Source: Planctomycetota bacterium
GTDB taxonomy: Bacteria; Planctomycetota; J058
Reading direction: 5' to 3'
Assembly (NCBI GenBank): GCA_023954375.1
Contig: JAMLIC010000064.1
Span: forward strand, 1 to 45,215
Length of the DNA stretch: 45,215 nucleotides
Both the position numbers and the translations under genes were made by a program. This document shows, one piece after another, positions 15,219 to 23,835 of this stretch; the first letter of the stretch is position 1, and each line of letters opens with the position of its first letter. The notes under the pieces were generated by a model, which saw only the letters and a program-made list of their open reading frames with translations, did not search any database and was not told the DNA's origin.

Positions 15219-16094
15219 ATGGCCTACGACCCCGACATGCACGAGCTGGCCACCCGCTACCCCGAGGCCGTCCTGGCGCTCCTGGGCTGCACGGCGCGTG
15301 GACCCTACGTCGCCGAGGCGATCGACGTCAAGCGCTCGGAGCATCGCATCGACCTCGTCTTCCTGCCGGGAGACGCGCAGGACCCCACGATCTACGTGGA
15401 GTGGCAGATGTACCCCGCGGAGGACGTGGAGCGGGGGCTCCTCGCCGAGGTCACGGAACACTGCTATCAGACGGGCCGGTTCGCGCCGGTCGAGGTGGCG
15501 ATCGTCTACCCCGATCGTCCGACGCACGACCGGGCGCTCCCTGCCGACGTGGGCCACGAGCGCCGCTGCGTCGTCGCGTTCGCCCCGCGCCGCGTGGTGC
15601 TCGCCGAGGTCGACCCGGAGGTGCTCCTCGACGCCGGTGGCGCGGCGCTGGTCGCCCTGCCGCTCGTGGGCGCCGAGGACCGCGTGCGCGGCCGTGCGCG
15701 CGAGTGGCTCGCCCTGGCCTGCGCCGGGGCCGTGGACCGGGAGGACGCCGAGCAGGCGAAGGACCTGTTCCTGAAGCTCCTCGCGTGGCGTCTGGGTACA
15801 ATCTCCGTCGAGGAGCTCGAGGGTCTGGAGGGCGTCATGGAAGAGACCGCGACCGGGCAGGCGCTCCTCGCCAGAGGCCGAGCCGAGGGCGAGGCGAGGG
15901 GCGAGGCGAGGGGCGAGGCGAGGGGCCGCGCCGAGGAGTGCAGGCGCGCGATCGCGCTGGTCGTCGCGAGCCGTTTCGGCGCGGTGCCGGACTGGCTGAC
16001 GGAGCGCCTGGCCGCCGAGGCCGACCTGGCGCGCCTCGAGGAGCTCCTGCGGGTGGCCGCGGTCGCGCCGCAGGTGACCGACCTGCGCGGCTGA
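15219..16094 (+). CDS. Rpn/PD-(D/E)XK family nuclease-like protein (recombination-promoting, transposase-related)
   Basis: A 291-residue protein of the Rpn/DUF4351 type, a PD-(D/E)XK nuclease group linked to RecA-independent recombination and often found as scattered accessory genes. Active-site pattern: D45 in HRIDLVF, then E61 and Q63 in VEWQMY. The region KRSEHRIDLVFLPG with YVEWQMYPAEDVERGL is diagnostic. A linker at about residues 222-236 (EGEARGEARGEARGRAE) is encoded by three copies of a 12-bp unit at 15888-15927. The C-terminal 50 residues (RFGAVPDWLTERLAAEADLA) resemble the DUF4351-like tail. The ATG is 6 nt after TAAGGT. The family often behaves as mobile cargo, but no ends are seen here. 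Confidence 0.82.
   Translation: MAYDPDMHELATRYPEAVLALLGCTARGPYVAEAIDVKRSEHRIDLVFLPGDAQDPTIYVEWQMYPAEDVERGLLAEVTEHCYQTGRFAPVEVAIVYPDRPTHDRALPADVGHERRCVVAFAPRRVVLAEVDPEVLLDAGGAALVALPLVGAEDRVRGRAREWLALACAGAVDREDAEQAKDLFLKLLAWRLGTISVEELEGLEGVMEETATGQALLARGRAEGEARGEARGEARGRAEECRRAIALVVASRFGAVPDWLTERLAAEADLARLEELLRVAAVAPQVTDLRG
15888..15927 (+). repeat. 12-bp in-frame tandem repeat inside the Rpn-like gene
   Basis: Three consecutive GGCGAGGCGAGG units encode GEAR repeats in the linker before the C-terminal domain. Length change here would keep the frame. Confidence 0.8.
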
Positions 16095-16112
16095 TCGCGG
16101 GCGTCGCGGGAG

Positions 16113-16823
16113 TCAGTGGTCGAGCACGGCGGCGCGCAGGGCGCGCAGGTCGTCTTGGTCCACCGTCCCGGCCGCCTCGAGCGTGGCGAGCACGCCCGCC
16201 GGGTCGCGCTCCAGCGCCTCGGCCAAGGCCGAGGCCGTGCGCACGAGGAGCGCCAGCTTGTCGCGCAGGACGCGCGCCAGGACCTCGCGCACGGGCGTCG
16301 ACAGGGCGCGCAGGAGCCGGTTCGACAGCCGGAAGAGCACGTGCGCGCGGGCCGCGACCAGGCCCGGGTCGTCGGGGGTCGGGGCGTAGCGGACGACGAT
16401 CACGCCGGTGCCGAGGATCCGCGGCAGGACGGGGACGTCGAGGCGCCCGCGCGCGACGACGACGAGCAGGCCCTCCTCGTCCCAGGCGCGCGAGCAGTCG
16501 GCCGTGGCGCCGGCGCGGTCGTCGATCGTGAAGCGGCCGGCGCCCGCGTCCTCGACCAGGTAGCGGCCGGTCCCCTCGAGGCCCAGCGCGTCGACCGCCC
16601 GCGCGGCGAGCGCCAGGCGCCCGAGCAGGAACCGGTAGACGCCCGCGCGGCAGCGCACCTGCTCGCGCACCTCGCAGGTGGCCGTCGGCGCCGCCTGCGC
16701 CTCGCGCACGTCGCGCCGGTCGTCGCGGCCGAGGCGGGCGAGGTCGACCCCGGCCAGCGGGTCGTCGGCCCGGGCGACGGGCAGGAGGAGGAGGAAGAGC
16801 GCGAGGCCGATCAGGAGCCGCAC
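16113..16823 (-). CDS. Secreted protein of unknown function
   Basis: A 236-residue protein with a signal peptide (MRLLIGLALFLLLLPVARA). The mature part starts with about 45 charged residues containing a cysteine pair (CEVREQVRC). A beta-rich middle region follows (GRYLVEDAGAGRFTIDD, EGLLVVVARGRLDVPVLP), then a helical C-terminal third (FRLSNRLLRALSTPVREVLA). I do not recognise a family. The GTG start is 6 nt after TAGGCT. It converges with the Rpn-like gene, the two stops being 18 bp apart, too short for a conventional terminator. Confidence 0.68.
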   Translation of the reverse strand: MRLLIGLALFLLLLPVARADDPLAGVDLARLGRDDRRDVREAQAAPTATCEVREQVRCRAGVYRFLLGRLALAARAVDALGLEGTGRYLVEDAGAGRFTIDDRAGATADCSRAWDEEGLLVVVARGRLDVPVLPRILGTGVIVVRYAPTPDDPGLVAARAHVLFRLSNRLLRALSTPVREVLARVLRDKLALLVRTASALAEALERDPAGVLATLEAAGTVDQDDLRALRAAVLDH

Positions 16824-16829
16824 GCCCGG

Positions 16830-16835
16830 AGCCTA
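16830..16835 (-). promoter_or_regulatory. -10 box of leaderless type (16113-16823 gene)
   Basis: TAGGCT on the minus strand ends 6 nt before the GTG at 16823. Confidence 0.5.
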
Positions 16836-17046
16836 GCCGCCCCCCGCCCCCGGGCAAGGCGCCGCCGCGTAAACCACCGCGAGACAACGACTCGAGCCGC
16901 GTGGAACCTGCGCCACCCGGCGGGCGTGTAGGGGGTCGGAAGGCCGGCGCGGGATCGAGAGTCTGATGCGCGCGGCCGTGAGGTTCGGGGTCATGCGACC
17001 CCGGCACGGCACCCGGGTCGCGCCTTCCTCAGTCCGTCCGTTCAAG

Positions 17047-17083
17047 CGAGCCCCGCGGGGGGGTACGGCCCCCGCGGGGCTCG
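17047..17083 (+). terminator. Perfect 15-bp stem hairpin in intergenic region
   Basis: CGAGCCCCGCGGGGG at 17047-17061 pairs perfectly with 17069-17083 around a 7-nt loop (GGTACGG). No T-run follows. It lies between a divergent gene pair, upstream of the promoter of the peptidase gene, so it may be a regulatory or insulating structure and not a terminator. The rest of the 324-bp gap (16824-17147) shows nothing else recognisable apart from the peptidase promoter and leader. Confidence 0.6.
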
Positions 17084-17101
17084 ATCTCCTTCCGGAGGGG
17101 T

Positions 17102-17107
17102 TACCCT
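17102..17107 (+). promoter_or_regulatory. -10 box with structured leader (S9 peptidase gene)
   Basis: TACCCT lies 40 nt before the GTG at 17148. The short leader contains a 22-bp perfect palindrome (17113-17134, CCCCGCGCGCC plus its complement) directly before the GAGGAGG Shine-Dalgarno. Confidence 0.45.
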
Positions 17108-17112
17108 GCTCC

Positions 17113-17134
17113 CCCCGCGCGCCGGCGCGCGGGG
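17113..17134. promoter_or_regulatory. 22-bp palindrome between promoter and Shine-Dalgarno
   Basis: CCCCGCGCGCC is followed directly by its reverse complement. As RNA it would form a hairpin abutting the ribosome-binding site; as DNA it could be an operator. Which applies cannot be decided from sequence. Confidence 0.55.
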
Positions 17135-17147
17135 AGAGGAGGGACCC

Positions 17148-19550
17148 GTGGACCTGGTGAAGCGCGCGCTCGTCCTGGGCGCCGTCGCGCTCCTGCCCGC
17201 CGCCCGCGCCCAGGAGCCCTACCGCCGCCCGCCCGAGGAGGTCGTGCGCCTGGTCGAGGCGCCGCTCCCGCCCCGCGGGCTCGTCGACCCGACCGGTCGG
17301 GTCCTCCTCCTCGTCGCGCGCGAGGGGCTGCCGCCGATCAGGGACCTCGCCCGCCCCATGCTGCGCCTGGCCGGCCTGCGGCTCGACGCCCGGCGGCCGG
17401 CGCCGCACGGCCCGCGCCGCTACACGGGGCTGCGCTTCCTGCGCGTCGACGACCGCCGCGAGGTCGCGGCCACGGGCCTCCCCGCCGACGCCGACCTCGA
17501 CCTGCCGGTCTGGTCGCCGGACGGGGCGCGCGTGGCGTTCACGCTCGCGCGCGAGGACGGCGTCGAGCTGTGGGTGGCCGAGGCCGAGACCGGCGAGGCG
17601 CGCGCGCTCACGGGGCCGACGGTCATGGCCGCGGGCCGCGCGCCGTTCCTGTGGCTCTCGCCGACGCGGCTCCTGTGCCGCCTGGTGCCTGCCGACCGGG
17701 GCCCGGCGCCGGCGCGCCCCGAGGTCCCGGCGGGGCCCGTCACGCGCGAGACGAGCGGCAAGGCGGCGCCCACGCGCACCTACCAGGACCTCCTGCAGGA
17801 CGAGCACGACATGGCGCTCTTCGAGCACCTGCTCACCTGCCAGCTCGCCGCGCTCGACCTCCACGGCGGGCGCGTCGACCTCGGCCCGCCGGCGCTCTAC
17901 ACGCAGGTCGAGCCCTCGCCCGACGGGCTCCTCCTCCTCGTCGGGCGCACCGAGCGCCCCTACTCGACGCTCGTCCCCTGGGGCTCCTTTCCGGAGCGCG
18001 TCGAGGTGCGCTCGGCGGCGGACGGCGCGCTCGTGCGCGAGGTCGCGCGCGTGCCGCTGCGCGAGGACGTGCCGATCGACGGCGTGCAGAAGGGGCCGCG
18101 CCGCTTCGGCTGGCAGGAGACGGCGCCCGACGTCCTCAGCTGGGTCGAGGCGCTCGACGAGGGCGACCCGAAGAAGGAGGTCCCGCACCGCGACCGGGTG
18201 ATGCTCTGGCCGGCGCCGTTCGAGGACGCGCCGCGCGAGCTCCTGCGGCTCGAGCACCGCTTCAGCGGCCTCTCCTGGCTCGAGGGGCGCCCCACGCGGG
18301 CGCTCGTGAGCGAGTACGACCGCGACCGGCGCTGGTCGCGCACCTGGCTCCTCGCGCTCGACGGCCCGGCGCTCGCCGGCCGGCCGCGCAAGGTGTGGGA
18401 CCGGAGCGTGCGCGACCGCTACGGGCACCCGGGCGCGCCGCTCACCCGCACGACGCCCGAGGGCCGCGACGTGGTGCGCGTCCACGAGGGGGCGCTCTTC
18501 CTCACGGGCCGCGGGTCGACGCCGCAGGGCGACCGGCCCTTCCTCGACCGCCTCGACCTCGCCTCGCTCGAGGCGACGCGCCTGTGGCGCTGCGCAGACG
18601 ACGGCTACGAGGACGTCGTCGACCTGCTCGCGCCCGACGCCTCGCGCGTCCTGACCGTCCGCGAGACGCCCACGTCGCCGCCGAACTACGGCGTGCGTGC
18701 GGGCGGCGAGCGCGCGGCGCTGACCGCCTTCCCGGACCCGCAACCGACGCTGCGCGGGGTGAAGAAGGAGCTCGTCACCTACGCGCGGCCCGACGGCGTG
18801 CCGCTCTCGGGGACGCTCTACACGCCGGCCGGCTGGACGCCCGAGCAGGGGCGCCTGCCGCTCCTCGTGTGGGCCTACCCGCAGGAGTTCAACGACCCGG
18901 AGACGGCCGGGCAGGTGAGCGGGTCGCCCCTGCGCTTCACGCGCCTGTGGGGGGCGTCGCACCTGTACCTCGTCACGCAGGGCTGGGCGGTCCTCGACGG
19001 CGCGGCGATGCCGGTCGTGGGCGCCCCGGAGACGGTCAACGACTCGTTCGTCGAGCAGGTGGTCGCCGCGGCGAAGGCGGCGATCGACCACGTGGCCGGC
19101 CTGGGCGTCGCCGATCCGGCGCGCGTGGCCGTGGGCGGGCACAGCTACGGCGCCTTCATGACCGCGAACCTGCTCGCGCACTGCGACCTGTTCCGGGCCG
19201 GCCTGGCGCGCAGCGGCGCCTACAACCGCACGCTCACGCCCTTCGGCTTCCAGGGCGAGCGGCGCACGCTGTGGGAGGCGCGCGACACCTACGTGCGCCT
19301 GTCGCCGTTCACCTGGGCCGACCGGATCAAGGCGCCGCTGCTCCTGATCCACGGCGAGGTCGACCCGAACCCGGGCACCTTCCCCGTGCAGTCCGAGCGG
19401 CTGTTCCACGCGCTCCAGGGCCACGGCGCGACGGCGCGGTTGGTCCTCCTCCCGCACGAGGGCCACGGCTACCAGGCGCGGGAGTCGGTCCTGCACGTGC
19501 TCGCCGAGACGATCGACTGGCTCGACCGCCACGTGAAGTCCGCTCGGTAG
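17148..19550 (+). CDS. Secreted prolyl-oligopeptidase-family (S9) serine peptidase
   Basis: An 800-residue exported peptidase of the S9 family, closest in pattern to the glutamyl-endopeptidase-like S9D group. Residues 1-21 are a signal peptide (ending ARAQ). Residues about 40-530 form the beta-propeller (blades with WSPDGARVAFTLAREDG and EPSPDGLLLLVGR). Residues about 545-800 form the alpha/beta-hydrolase domain: VWAYPQEF, the nucleophile elbow GGHSYGAFM with S666, the acid D739 in HGEVDPNPG, and H773 in HEGHGY. All three catalytic residues are present, so it should be active on peptides outside the cytoplasm. The GTG start has GAGGAGG at the right distance. Confidence 0.92.
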   Translation: MDLVKRALVLGAVALLPAARAQEPYRRPPEEVVRLVEAPLPPRGLVDPTGRVLLLVAREGLPPIRDLARPMLRLAGLRLDARRPAPHGPRRYTGLRFLRVDDRREVAATGLPADADLDLPVWSPDGARVAFTLAREDGVELWVAEAETGEARALTGPTVMAAGRAPFLWLSPTRLLCRLVPADRGPAPARPEVPAGPVTRETSGKAAPTRTYQDLLQDEHDMALFEHLLTCQLAALDLHGGRVDLGPPALYTQVEPSPDGLLLLVGRTERPYSTLVPWGSFPERVEVRSAADGALVREVARVPLREDVPIDGVQKGPRRFGWQETAPDVLSWVEALDEGDPKKEVPHRDRVMLWPAPFEDAPRELLRLEHRFSGLSWLEGRPTRALVSEYDRDRRWSRTWLLALDGPALAGRPRKVWDRSVRDRYGHPGAPLTRTTPEGRDVVRVHEGALFLTGRGSTPQGDRPFLDRLDLASLEATRLWRCADDGYEDVVDLLAPDASRVLTVRETPTSPPNYGVRAGGERAALTAFPDPQPTLRGVKKELVTYARPDGVPLSGTLYTPAGWTPEQGRLPLLVWAYPQEFNDPETAGQVSGSPLRFTRLWGASHLYLVTQGWAVLDGAAMPVVGAPETVNDSFVEQVVAAAKAAIDHVAGLGVADPARVAVGGHSYGAFMTANLLAHCDLFRAGLARSGAYNRTLTPFGFQGERRTLWEARDTYVRLSPFTWADRIKAPLLLIHGEVDPNPGTFPVQSERLFHALQGHGATARLVLLPHEGHGYQARESVLHVLAETIDWLDRHVKSAR

Positions 19551-19667
19551 CATTTCGCCATCCGCAACGGCGCCGCCCCGCTGCGTCGCACGTGCGCCTC
19601 ACCGCGGCGCGACGGCGCGGCCGCCCGGGACCTTGCGGCGCGGCCCGCCATGTGCGGCGGGCCCGCC

Positions 19668-21593
19668 ATGCGCCTCCCCCCGGCCCTCGTCCTTCCCGCG
19701 CTCCTCCTCCTGTGCGCGACCGCCCGCGCCGACGACGCGGAGGGGGTCTGGGCCCTCCGCGGCTGGACGTGGACGCTCTCGCGCCACGAGGCCACGCTCG
19801 AGCTCCACGCCGATGGGCGCCGCGCCCGGCGCGTCGTCCGCGTGGGCCCGCGCGAGGTGATCCTCGACGGGCGCTGGGAGCGCCGCGGCGACGAGGTCCT
19901 GGTGCGCTTCCCGCGTCCGGCCGGGCTCGTGGGCGCCCTCGCCGGGGTGGCGCCGGCGGCGGACTTCACGGGGCGCTACCGCCTGCGCGACGGCGTCCTC
20001 GCCGGACGCTGCCAGCAGCCGACCGCCGGCGGCGGCGCGGCCGTCGTGCGCGAGCGCGGGCGCCGGACGGGGCCGTCGGCGGCGTCGCCCGGGGCGATCG
20101 TCAGGACGCCGCCCGCGCTCGAGGGCCGCCTGCGCGTCGACGGGACCCGCTTCGTCGACCCGGCCGGGCGCACGGTCGTCCTCCGCGGCGTGAACCTGGG
20201 GCTCAAGCAGGCCCCCTTCCTCCCGCCGCACACGGACGACGCCCTCGCGGCGCTCGCGCGCGCGACCGGCGCCAACGTGGCCCGGCTGACGATCGCCTGG
20301 CGCGCCGTCGAGCCCACGCCGCTGGGCTACGACGACGCCTACCTCGACGCGCTGACCGCCACGGTCCGCCGCCTGCGGGCGCACGGCCTGTACGTGCTCG
20401 TCGACATGCACCAGGACCTGTGGGGCGGCGCCATGGCCGGGCACGGCGCGCCCGAGTGGGCCACGCTCGCCGCGGACGCGCGCCCGCTGCCCTTGCCGCA
20501 GGGGGCGCCCTGGCAGCTCCGCTACCTCGACCGGCGCGTGTGGGGCTCGTTCGAGGCGCTGTGGGCCGACGAGCGCGTGCCCGCCACGGGCCTCGGGCTC
20601 CAGGAGCACTACGCCCGCGCCTGGGCGCGGGTCGCCCGGCGGCTGGCGGCCGAGGACGGGGTCGTCGGCTACGACCTCATGAACGAGCCGTTCTTCGGCA
20701 ACGAGGCGCGCGAGGCGCTCGCGCGGCTCGGGCTCGCGGGCGCGCCGCTGGCGCTGAGGGGCGGCGTGACGGCGCTCGTCCGCAGCGTCGTGCGGCGCAC
20801 GAGCGTCGAGGACGAGCTGGCCACGGCGCTCGTCGAGCTCGCCCGCTCGCCCGACCGCTTCGAGCGCCTGGCGCAGGCGCTCGCGGCGCCGACGCAGCGC
20901 GTGGAGCGGCGCGCCTCGGCGCTCTACGGGCGCGTCGGCGCGGCGATCCACCGCGAGGACCCGGGGCGGCCGCTGTTCCTCGAGCCGACCGGCCTGGCCG
21001 GCGTGGGCGTGGCGCCCGGGCTCGTGCGCCCCGCGGGGCTCGAGGCCGTCGTCTACGCGCCGCACCTCTACGACGCGTTCGTCGACACCGGCCAGCCGTG
21101 GGACGGCGACCTGCGCCGCACGGCGAGGGCGCTCGCGCGGCACGTCGAGCACGCGCGGCGCCTCGGCGCGCCGCTGTTCGTGGGCGAGTGGGGCAACCTG
21201 CACGCGTCGTCGGGCGACGCGGCGCGTCTGGCCCACGAGACGGGCGCCCTCCTCGACGACGCGCACGCGGGCGCCGCCTACTGGGAGCACCGCCCGGGCG
21301 ACGAGGCGGGGCTCCTCCTGCTCGCCATGCGCCCCTTCCCGGCCCGCGTCGCCGGCCGGCTCGTGCGCTTCGCCTTCGACCCCGGCACCCGTCGCGCCGA
21401 GGTCGAGTGGGTGGCCGACGCGGGCGGCGGCGCGCCGACCGTGATCGCCGTGCCCCACGGCCGCTACCCCGGTGGTTTGCGCGCGTCGGTGCGCGCCGGG
21501 CGGGCCGAGGTCGAGGTCGACGACGCGCTCGGCGTCGTCCTCGTGTGGGCGGCCGGGGGCGACGTGACCGTCGTGGTCGAACCCGCGGAGTGA
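19668..21593 (+). CDS. Secreted glycoside hydrolase family 5 (endoglycoceramidase-like)
   Basis: A 641-residue exported enzyme. After a signal peptide (MRLPPALVLPALLLLCATARA) comes a small beta-rich N-terminal domain (about residues 23-120), then the GH5 TIM barrel. Barrel landmarks are VLRGVNLGLKQAPF, ANVARLTIAWRAVEPTP, YVLVDMHQDLWGG, the acid/base E340 in YDLMNEPFFGNE, APHLYDAF, and the nucleophile E507 in LFVGEWGN. The MHQD and NEPF context resembles the endoglycosylceramidase/GH5_12-type group that cuts glycolipids, but substrate choice is uncertain. The ATG at 19668 is chosen over 19650 because it gives the better signal peptide. The stop overlaps TGATCGCGGCTGCGG, the edge of repeat A. 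Confidence 0.88.
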   Translation: MRLPPALVLPALLLLCATARADDAEGVWALRGWTWTLSRHEATLELHADGRRARRVVRVGPREVILDGRWERRGDEVLVRFPRPAGLVGALAGVAPAADFTGRYRLRDGVLAGRCQQPTAGGGAAVVRERGRRTGPSAASPGAIVRTPPALEGRLRVDGTRFVDPAGRTVVLRGVNLGLKQAPFLPPHTDDALAALARATGANVARLTIAWRAVEPTPLGYDDAYLDALTATVRRLRAHGLYVLVDMHQDLWGGAMAGHGAPEWATLAADARPLPLPQGAPWQLRYLDRRVWGSFEALWADERVPATGLGLQEHYARAWARVARRLAAEDGVVGYDLMNEPFFGNEAREALARLGLAGAPLALRGGVTALVRSVVRRTSVEDELATALVELARSPDRFERLAQALAAPTQRVERRASALYGRVGAAIHREDPGRPLFLEPTGLAGVGVAPGLVRPAGLEAVVYAPHLYDAFVDTGQPWDGDLRRTARALARHVEHARRLGAPLFVGEWGNLHASSGDAARLAHETGALLDDAHAGAAYWEHRPGDEAGLLLLAMRPFPARVAGRLVRFAFDPGTRRAEVEWVADAGGGAPTVIAVPHGRYPGGLRASVRAGRAEVEVDDALGVVLVWAAGGDVTVVVEPAE

Positions 21594-21607
21594 TCGCGGC
21601 TGCGGCG
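21591..21607 (-). repeat. Repeat family A, terminal fragment (copy 4)
   Basis: TGATCGCGGCTGCGGC directly at the stop of the GH5 gene matches the outer 15 bp of the A element (reverse complement of GCCGCAGCCGCGATCA). Only this edge is left, and it supplies the TGA stop. Confidence 0.5.
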
Positions 21608-21639
21608 GGTCCGGGGCTCTCGCCGCTCGCGCCCCGCCC

Positions 21640-21900
21640 AGCTTCACTGCCCATGTCCGTGCCCGTGCCCGCAGATCGGAGGACGGCGTCGTCCGGGGCC
21701 GGGGCGAGGCTGGCGCGCGACCTGCGTGGGCGGGCACGGGCACGGGCACGTCGGACTCGCGCTCGGCCCGCTCGCTCCGCCGGGGTGGGTCCACGCGCGA
21801 CCTGTGCGGGCGGGCACGGGCACGGGCACGGGCACGGGCACGGGCACGTCGGACTCGCGCTCGGCCCGCTCGCTCCGCCGGGGCGGGTCCACGCGCGCCG
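21640..21900. repeat. Direct repeat with variable GGGCAC hexanucleotide tract
   Basis: The 421-bp gap 21594-22014 contains two direct copies of an 80-98 bp unit (about 21715-21794 and 21795-21892). Each unit has a GGGCAC tract followed by GTCGGACTCGCGCTCGGCCC and GCTCGCTCCGCC. The tract has three hexamers in the first copy and six in the second. A shorter inverted GTGCCC run lies at about 21650-21670. No gene is visible in the gap; open frames are artefacts of the repeat. Confidence 0.85.
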
Positions 21901-22000
21901 AGGAGGGTCCTGGTCCTCTCCTTCAGGAACGAAGCCGTCGGGTCGACGCGTCAGCTGGCTGCCGCCCTCGATGACACTGACCGGGCCGAGCCAGCCCATC

Positions 22001-22006
22001 TACAAT
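22001..22006 (+). promoter_or_regulatory. -10 box of leaderless type with possible -35 (GT39-like gene)
   Basis: TACAAT ends 8 nt before the ATG at 22015. CTGACC at 21977-21982, 18 nt upstream of it, resembles a -35 element. This is the most complete promoter of the leaderless group. Confidence 0.6.
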
Positions 22007-22014
22007 CCGCCGGC

Positions 22015-23835
22015 ATGCGCAGCCGCCCGATCGCGCTCGCCGGCCCGGCGACCCTGGGCTTCGCCCTCGCCGGCGTGGCCGCGCTGCTCGCGCACCTGCG
22101 CCACACGCCGGTCCTCGGCACGGACGCGCTCCTCTACCACCTGCCCATGGCCGTCTGGTGGCTCCAGGCCGGGTGGCTGACGCCGGTCGACCTCCCGTTC
22201 CACGGCGGCGGGATCGAGCACGGGCCGGCGCTCTCGCAGACGCTCCAGCTCCTGCTCCTGCGCCTCGCGGGCGACGACGGGCTCGTGTGGCTGCTCCAGC
22301 CGGCGTGCCTCCTCCTGCTCGTCGTCGTCTTCCTCCGCTCGGCGCGCCTCGTCGGCGCCAGCCGGCCGGTCGCGGCCGGGCTGGGCGGGCTCCTGGCCCT
22401 CTGCCCGCCCTTCTTCGTCAACGCGCAGCTGCAGCAGGCCGACCTGCTCCTGTGCCTCGGGGGGGCGCTCGCGCTCCACGGGGCGCTGTGCCTGCGCCGC
22501 CGCCCCGCCCCGGGGCTCGTCCTCGTGGGCCTCGGCCTCGGCGTGGCCCTGGCGACCAAGGGCACGGCCACCCTCACCGCGGCCGCCCTGGCGCCGTTCG
22601 TCGTCGCCGGGCTCGCGCCGCACCTGCGCGACCCGGCCCGCCGCCGGCGCCTGCTCGGGCCCGGCCTCGCCGGCCTCACGCTCCTCGTCCTCGGGTCGGG
22701 CTTCCTCCTGCGGACGTGGGCCCTGCACGGCAACCCCCTCTGGCCCGGGCGCGTGCGCGTGCTGGGCGTGACGCTGTTCGAGGGGCTCTACGACTTCTCC
22801 GGCTTCCTCGACCACGGCTGGTCGCCCGGGGCGATGGCCGCGATCCTCGTCGACGGCCCGGAGCAGCACGCGCTCGCGCCGCCCTGGAGCCTCCTCCTGT
22901 GGCTCGGCTGGGCGGCGGCCTGCGCGGGGCTGGCCCTGCGGCCGGTCGGCTGGCGGCGGGGGCCCGGGCGCGCGCTCCTGCCGCTCGGCTTCCCGCTCCT
23001 CAACTTCGTCCTCCTGTTCGGGCTCGTGCCGGGCGCGTGGGAGGAGCCGCGCTACCACCTCGGGACCTTCTACGGGCTGTGGCTGGCGGCCGCGCGCGGG
23101 GCGGCGTGCGTCGCCCGCGTCGACCGGCGCGCGGCGGGCGCGGCGCTGGGGCTCGTGGCGCCCGCCTTCCTCGCCCTGGAGCTGACCACGGCGGGCGCGT
23201 GGTTCGAGGGCTGGGTGGCGCTCGCCGCGCTCGGCGCCGCGGCCGCGGCGGCGCTCGCCTGGCGACCGACGGCGCAGGCGCGCGCGCGCCGGAGCGCAGC
23301 CACGACGCTCCTGGCCGTGGGCGCCGTCGCGGCGCTGAGCGCGCCGGCGTGGTACCCGGGCTACCGCGCGGCGCGCGACGCGGCGCGCGACCGCCAGCGC
23401 GCCGCGGTGTGGGGCCCGCACGGGGAGGCCTGGGCGCGCCTCGACGCGCTCGGCCAGGAGCGCCCGCTCGTCGTGGCCTACGCCGGCACGCCGCTCGTCT
23501 ACCCGCTGTTCGGGCCGCGGCTCGACAACCGCGTCGTCTACCTGCGCCTCTCGCCCGACGACCGCGAGGCCCCGCTCGTCTTCGGCCGCCCGCCGCGGCC
23601 GCCCGGGATCCACGTCATGCCGCTGCGCGTGGCCGAGCAGCGGCGCGCCCGGGTCGACGACGCGCGCTGGCTGGCGCAGCTCGACGCCGAGCGGGTCGAC
23701 GTGCTCGTCCTCGCCGACGTCCCCCTGCGCGGCGGCGCCGACCCCGAGCGCGGGCTGGTCGCCCGCCACCCGTCCCGGTTCCGGCCGCTGTGGGAGGGCG
23801 ACGGCGTCACCCTGCTCGAGGTCCACCGCGACTAG
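22015..23835 (+). CDS. GT39-like polytopic membrane glycosyltransferase
   Basis: A 606-residue membrane protein with about eleven hydrophobic segments in the first 450 residues and a soluble C-terminal domain (about 455-606). The first outside loop has GTDALLYHLPMAVWWLQAGWL (D37, Y41, H42). This matches the D-x3-YHLP-x5-WLQ signature of a bacterial GT-C/GT39-like family that uses polyprenyl-phosphate sugars on the outer face of the membrane. The C-terminal soluble part is typical for ArnT/Pmt-like proteins. The gene is leaderless by its -10 position. It may act in glycan modification together with the genes at 1-8465, but it is 14 kb away and stands alone. Confidence 0.8.
   Translation: MRSRPIALAGPATLGFALAGVAALLAHLRHTPVLGTDALLYHLPMAVWWLQAGWLTPVDLPFHGGGIEHGPALSQTLQLLLLRLAGDDGLVWLLQPACLLLLVVVFLRSARLVGASRPVAAGLGGLLALCPPFFVNAQLQQADLLLCLGGALALHGALCLRRRPAPGLVLVGLGLGVALATKGTATLTAAALAPFVVAGLAPHLRDPARRRRLLGPGLAGLTLLVLGSGFLLRTWALHGNPLWPGRVRVLGVTLFEGLYDFSGFLDHGWSPGAMAAILVDGPEQHALAPPWSLLLWLGWAAACAGLALRPVGWRRGPGRALLPLGFPLLNFVLLFGLVPGAWEEPRYHLGTFYGLWLAAARGAACVARVDRRAAGAALGLVAPAFLALELTTAGAWFEGWVALAALGAAAAAALAWRPTAQARARRSAATTLLAVGAVAALSAPAWYPGYRAARDAARDRQRAAVWGPHGEAWARLDALGQERPLVVAYAGTPLVYPLFGPRLDNRVVYLRLSPDDREAPLVFGRPPRPPGIHVMPLRVAEQRRARVDDARWLAQLDAERVDVLVLADVPLRGGADPERGLVARHPSRFRPLWEGDGVTLLEVHRD

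Noticed and set aside
21715..21892. CRISPR array
   Set aside because: Only two adjacent copies without unique spacers; the variation is a hexamer tract.
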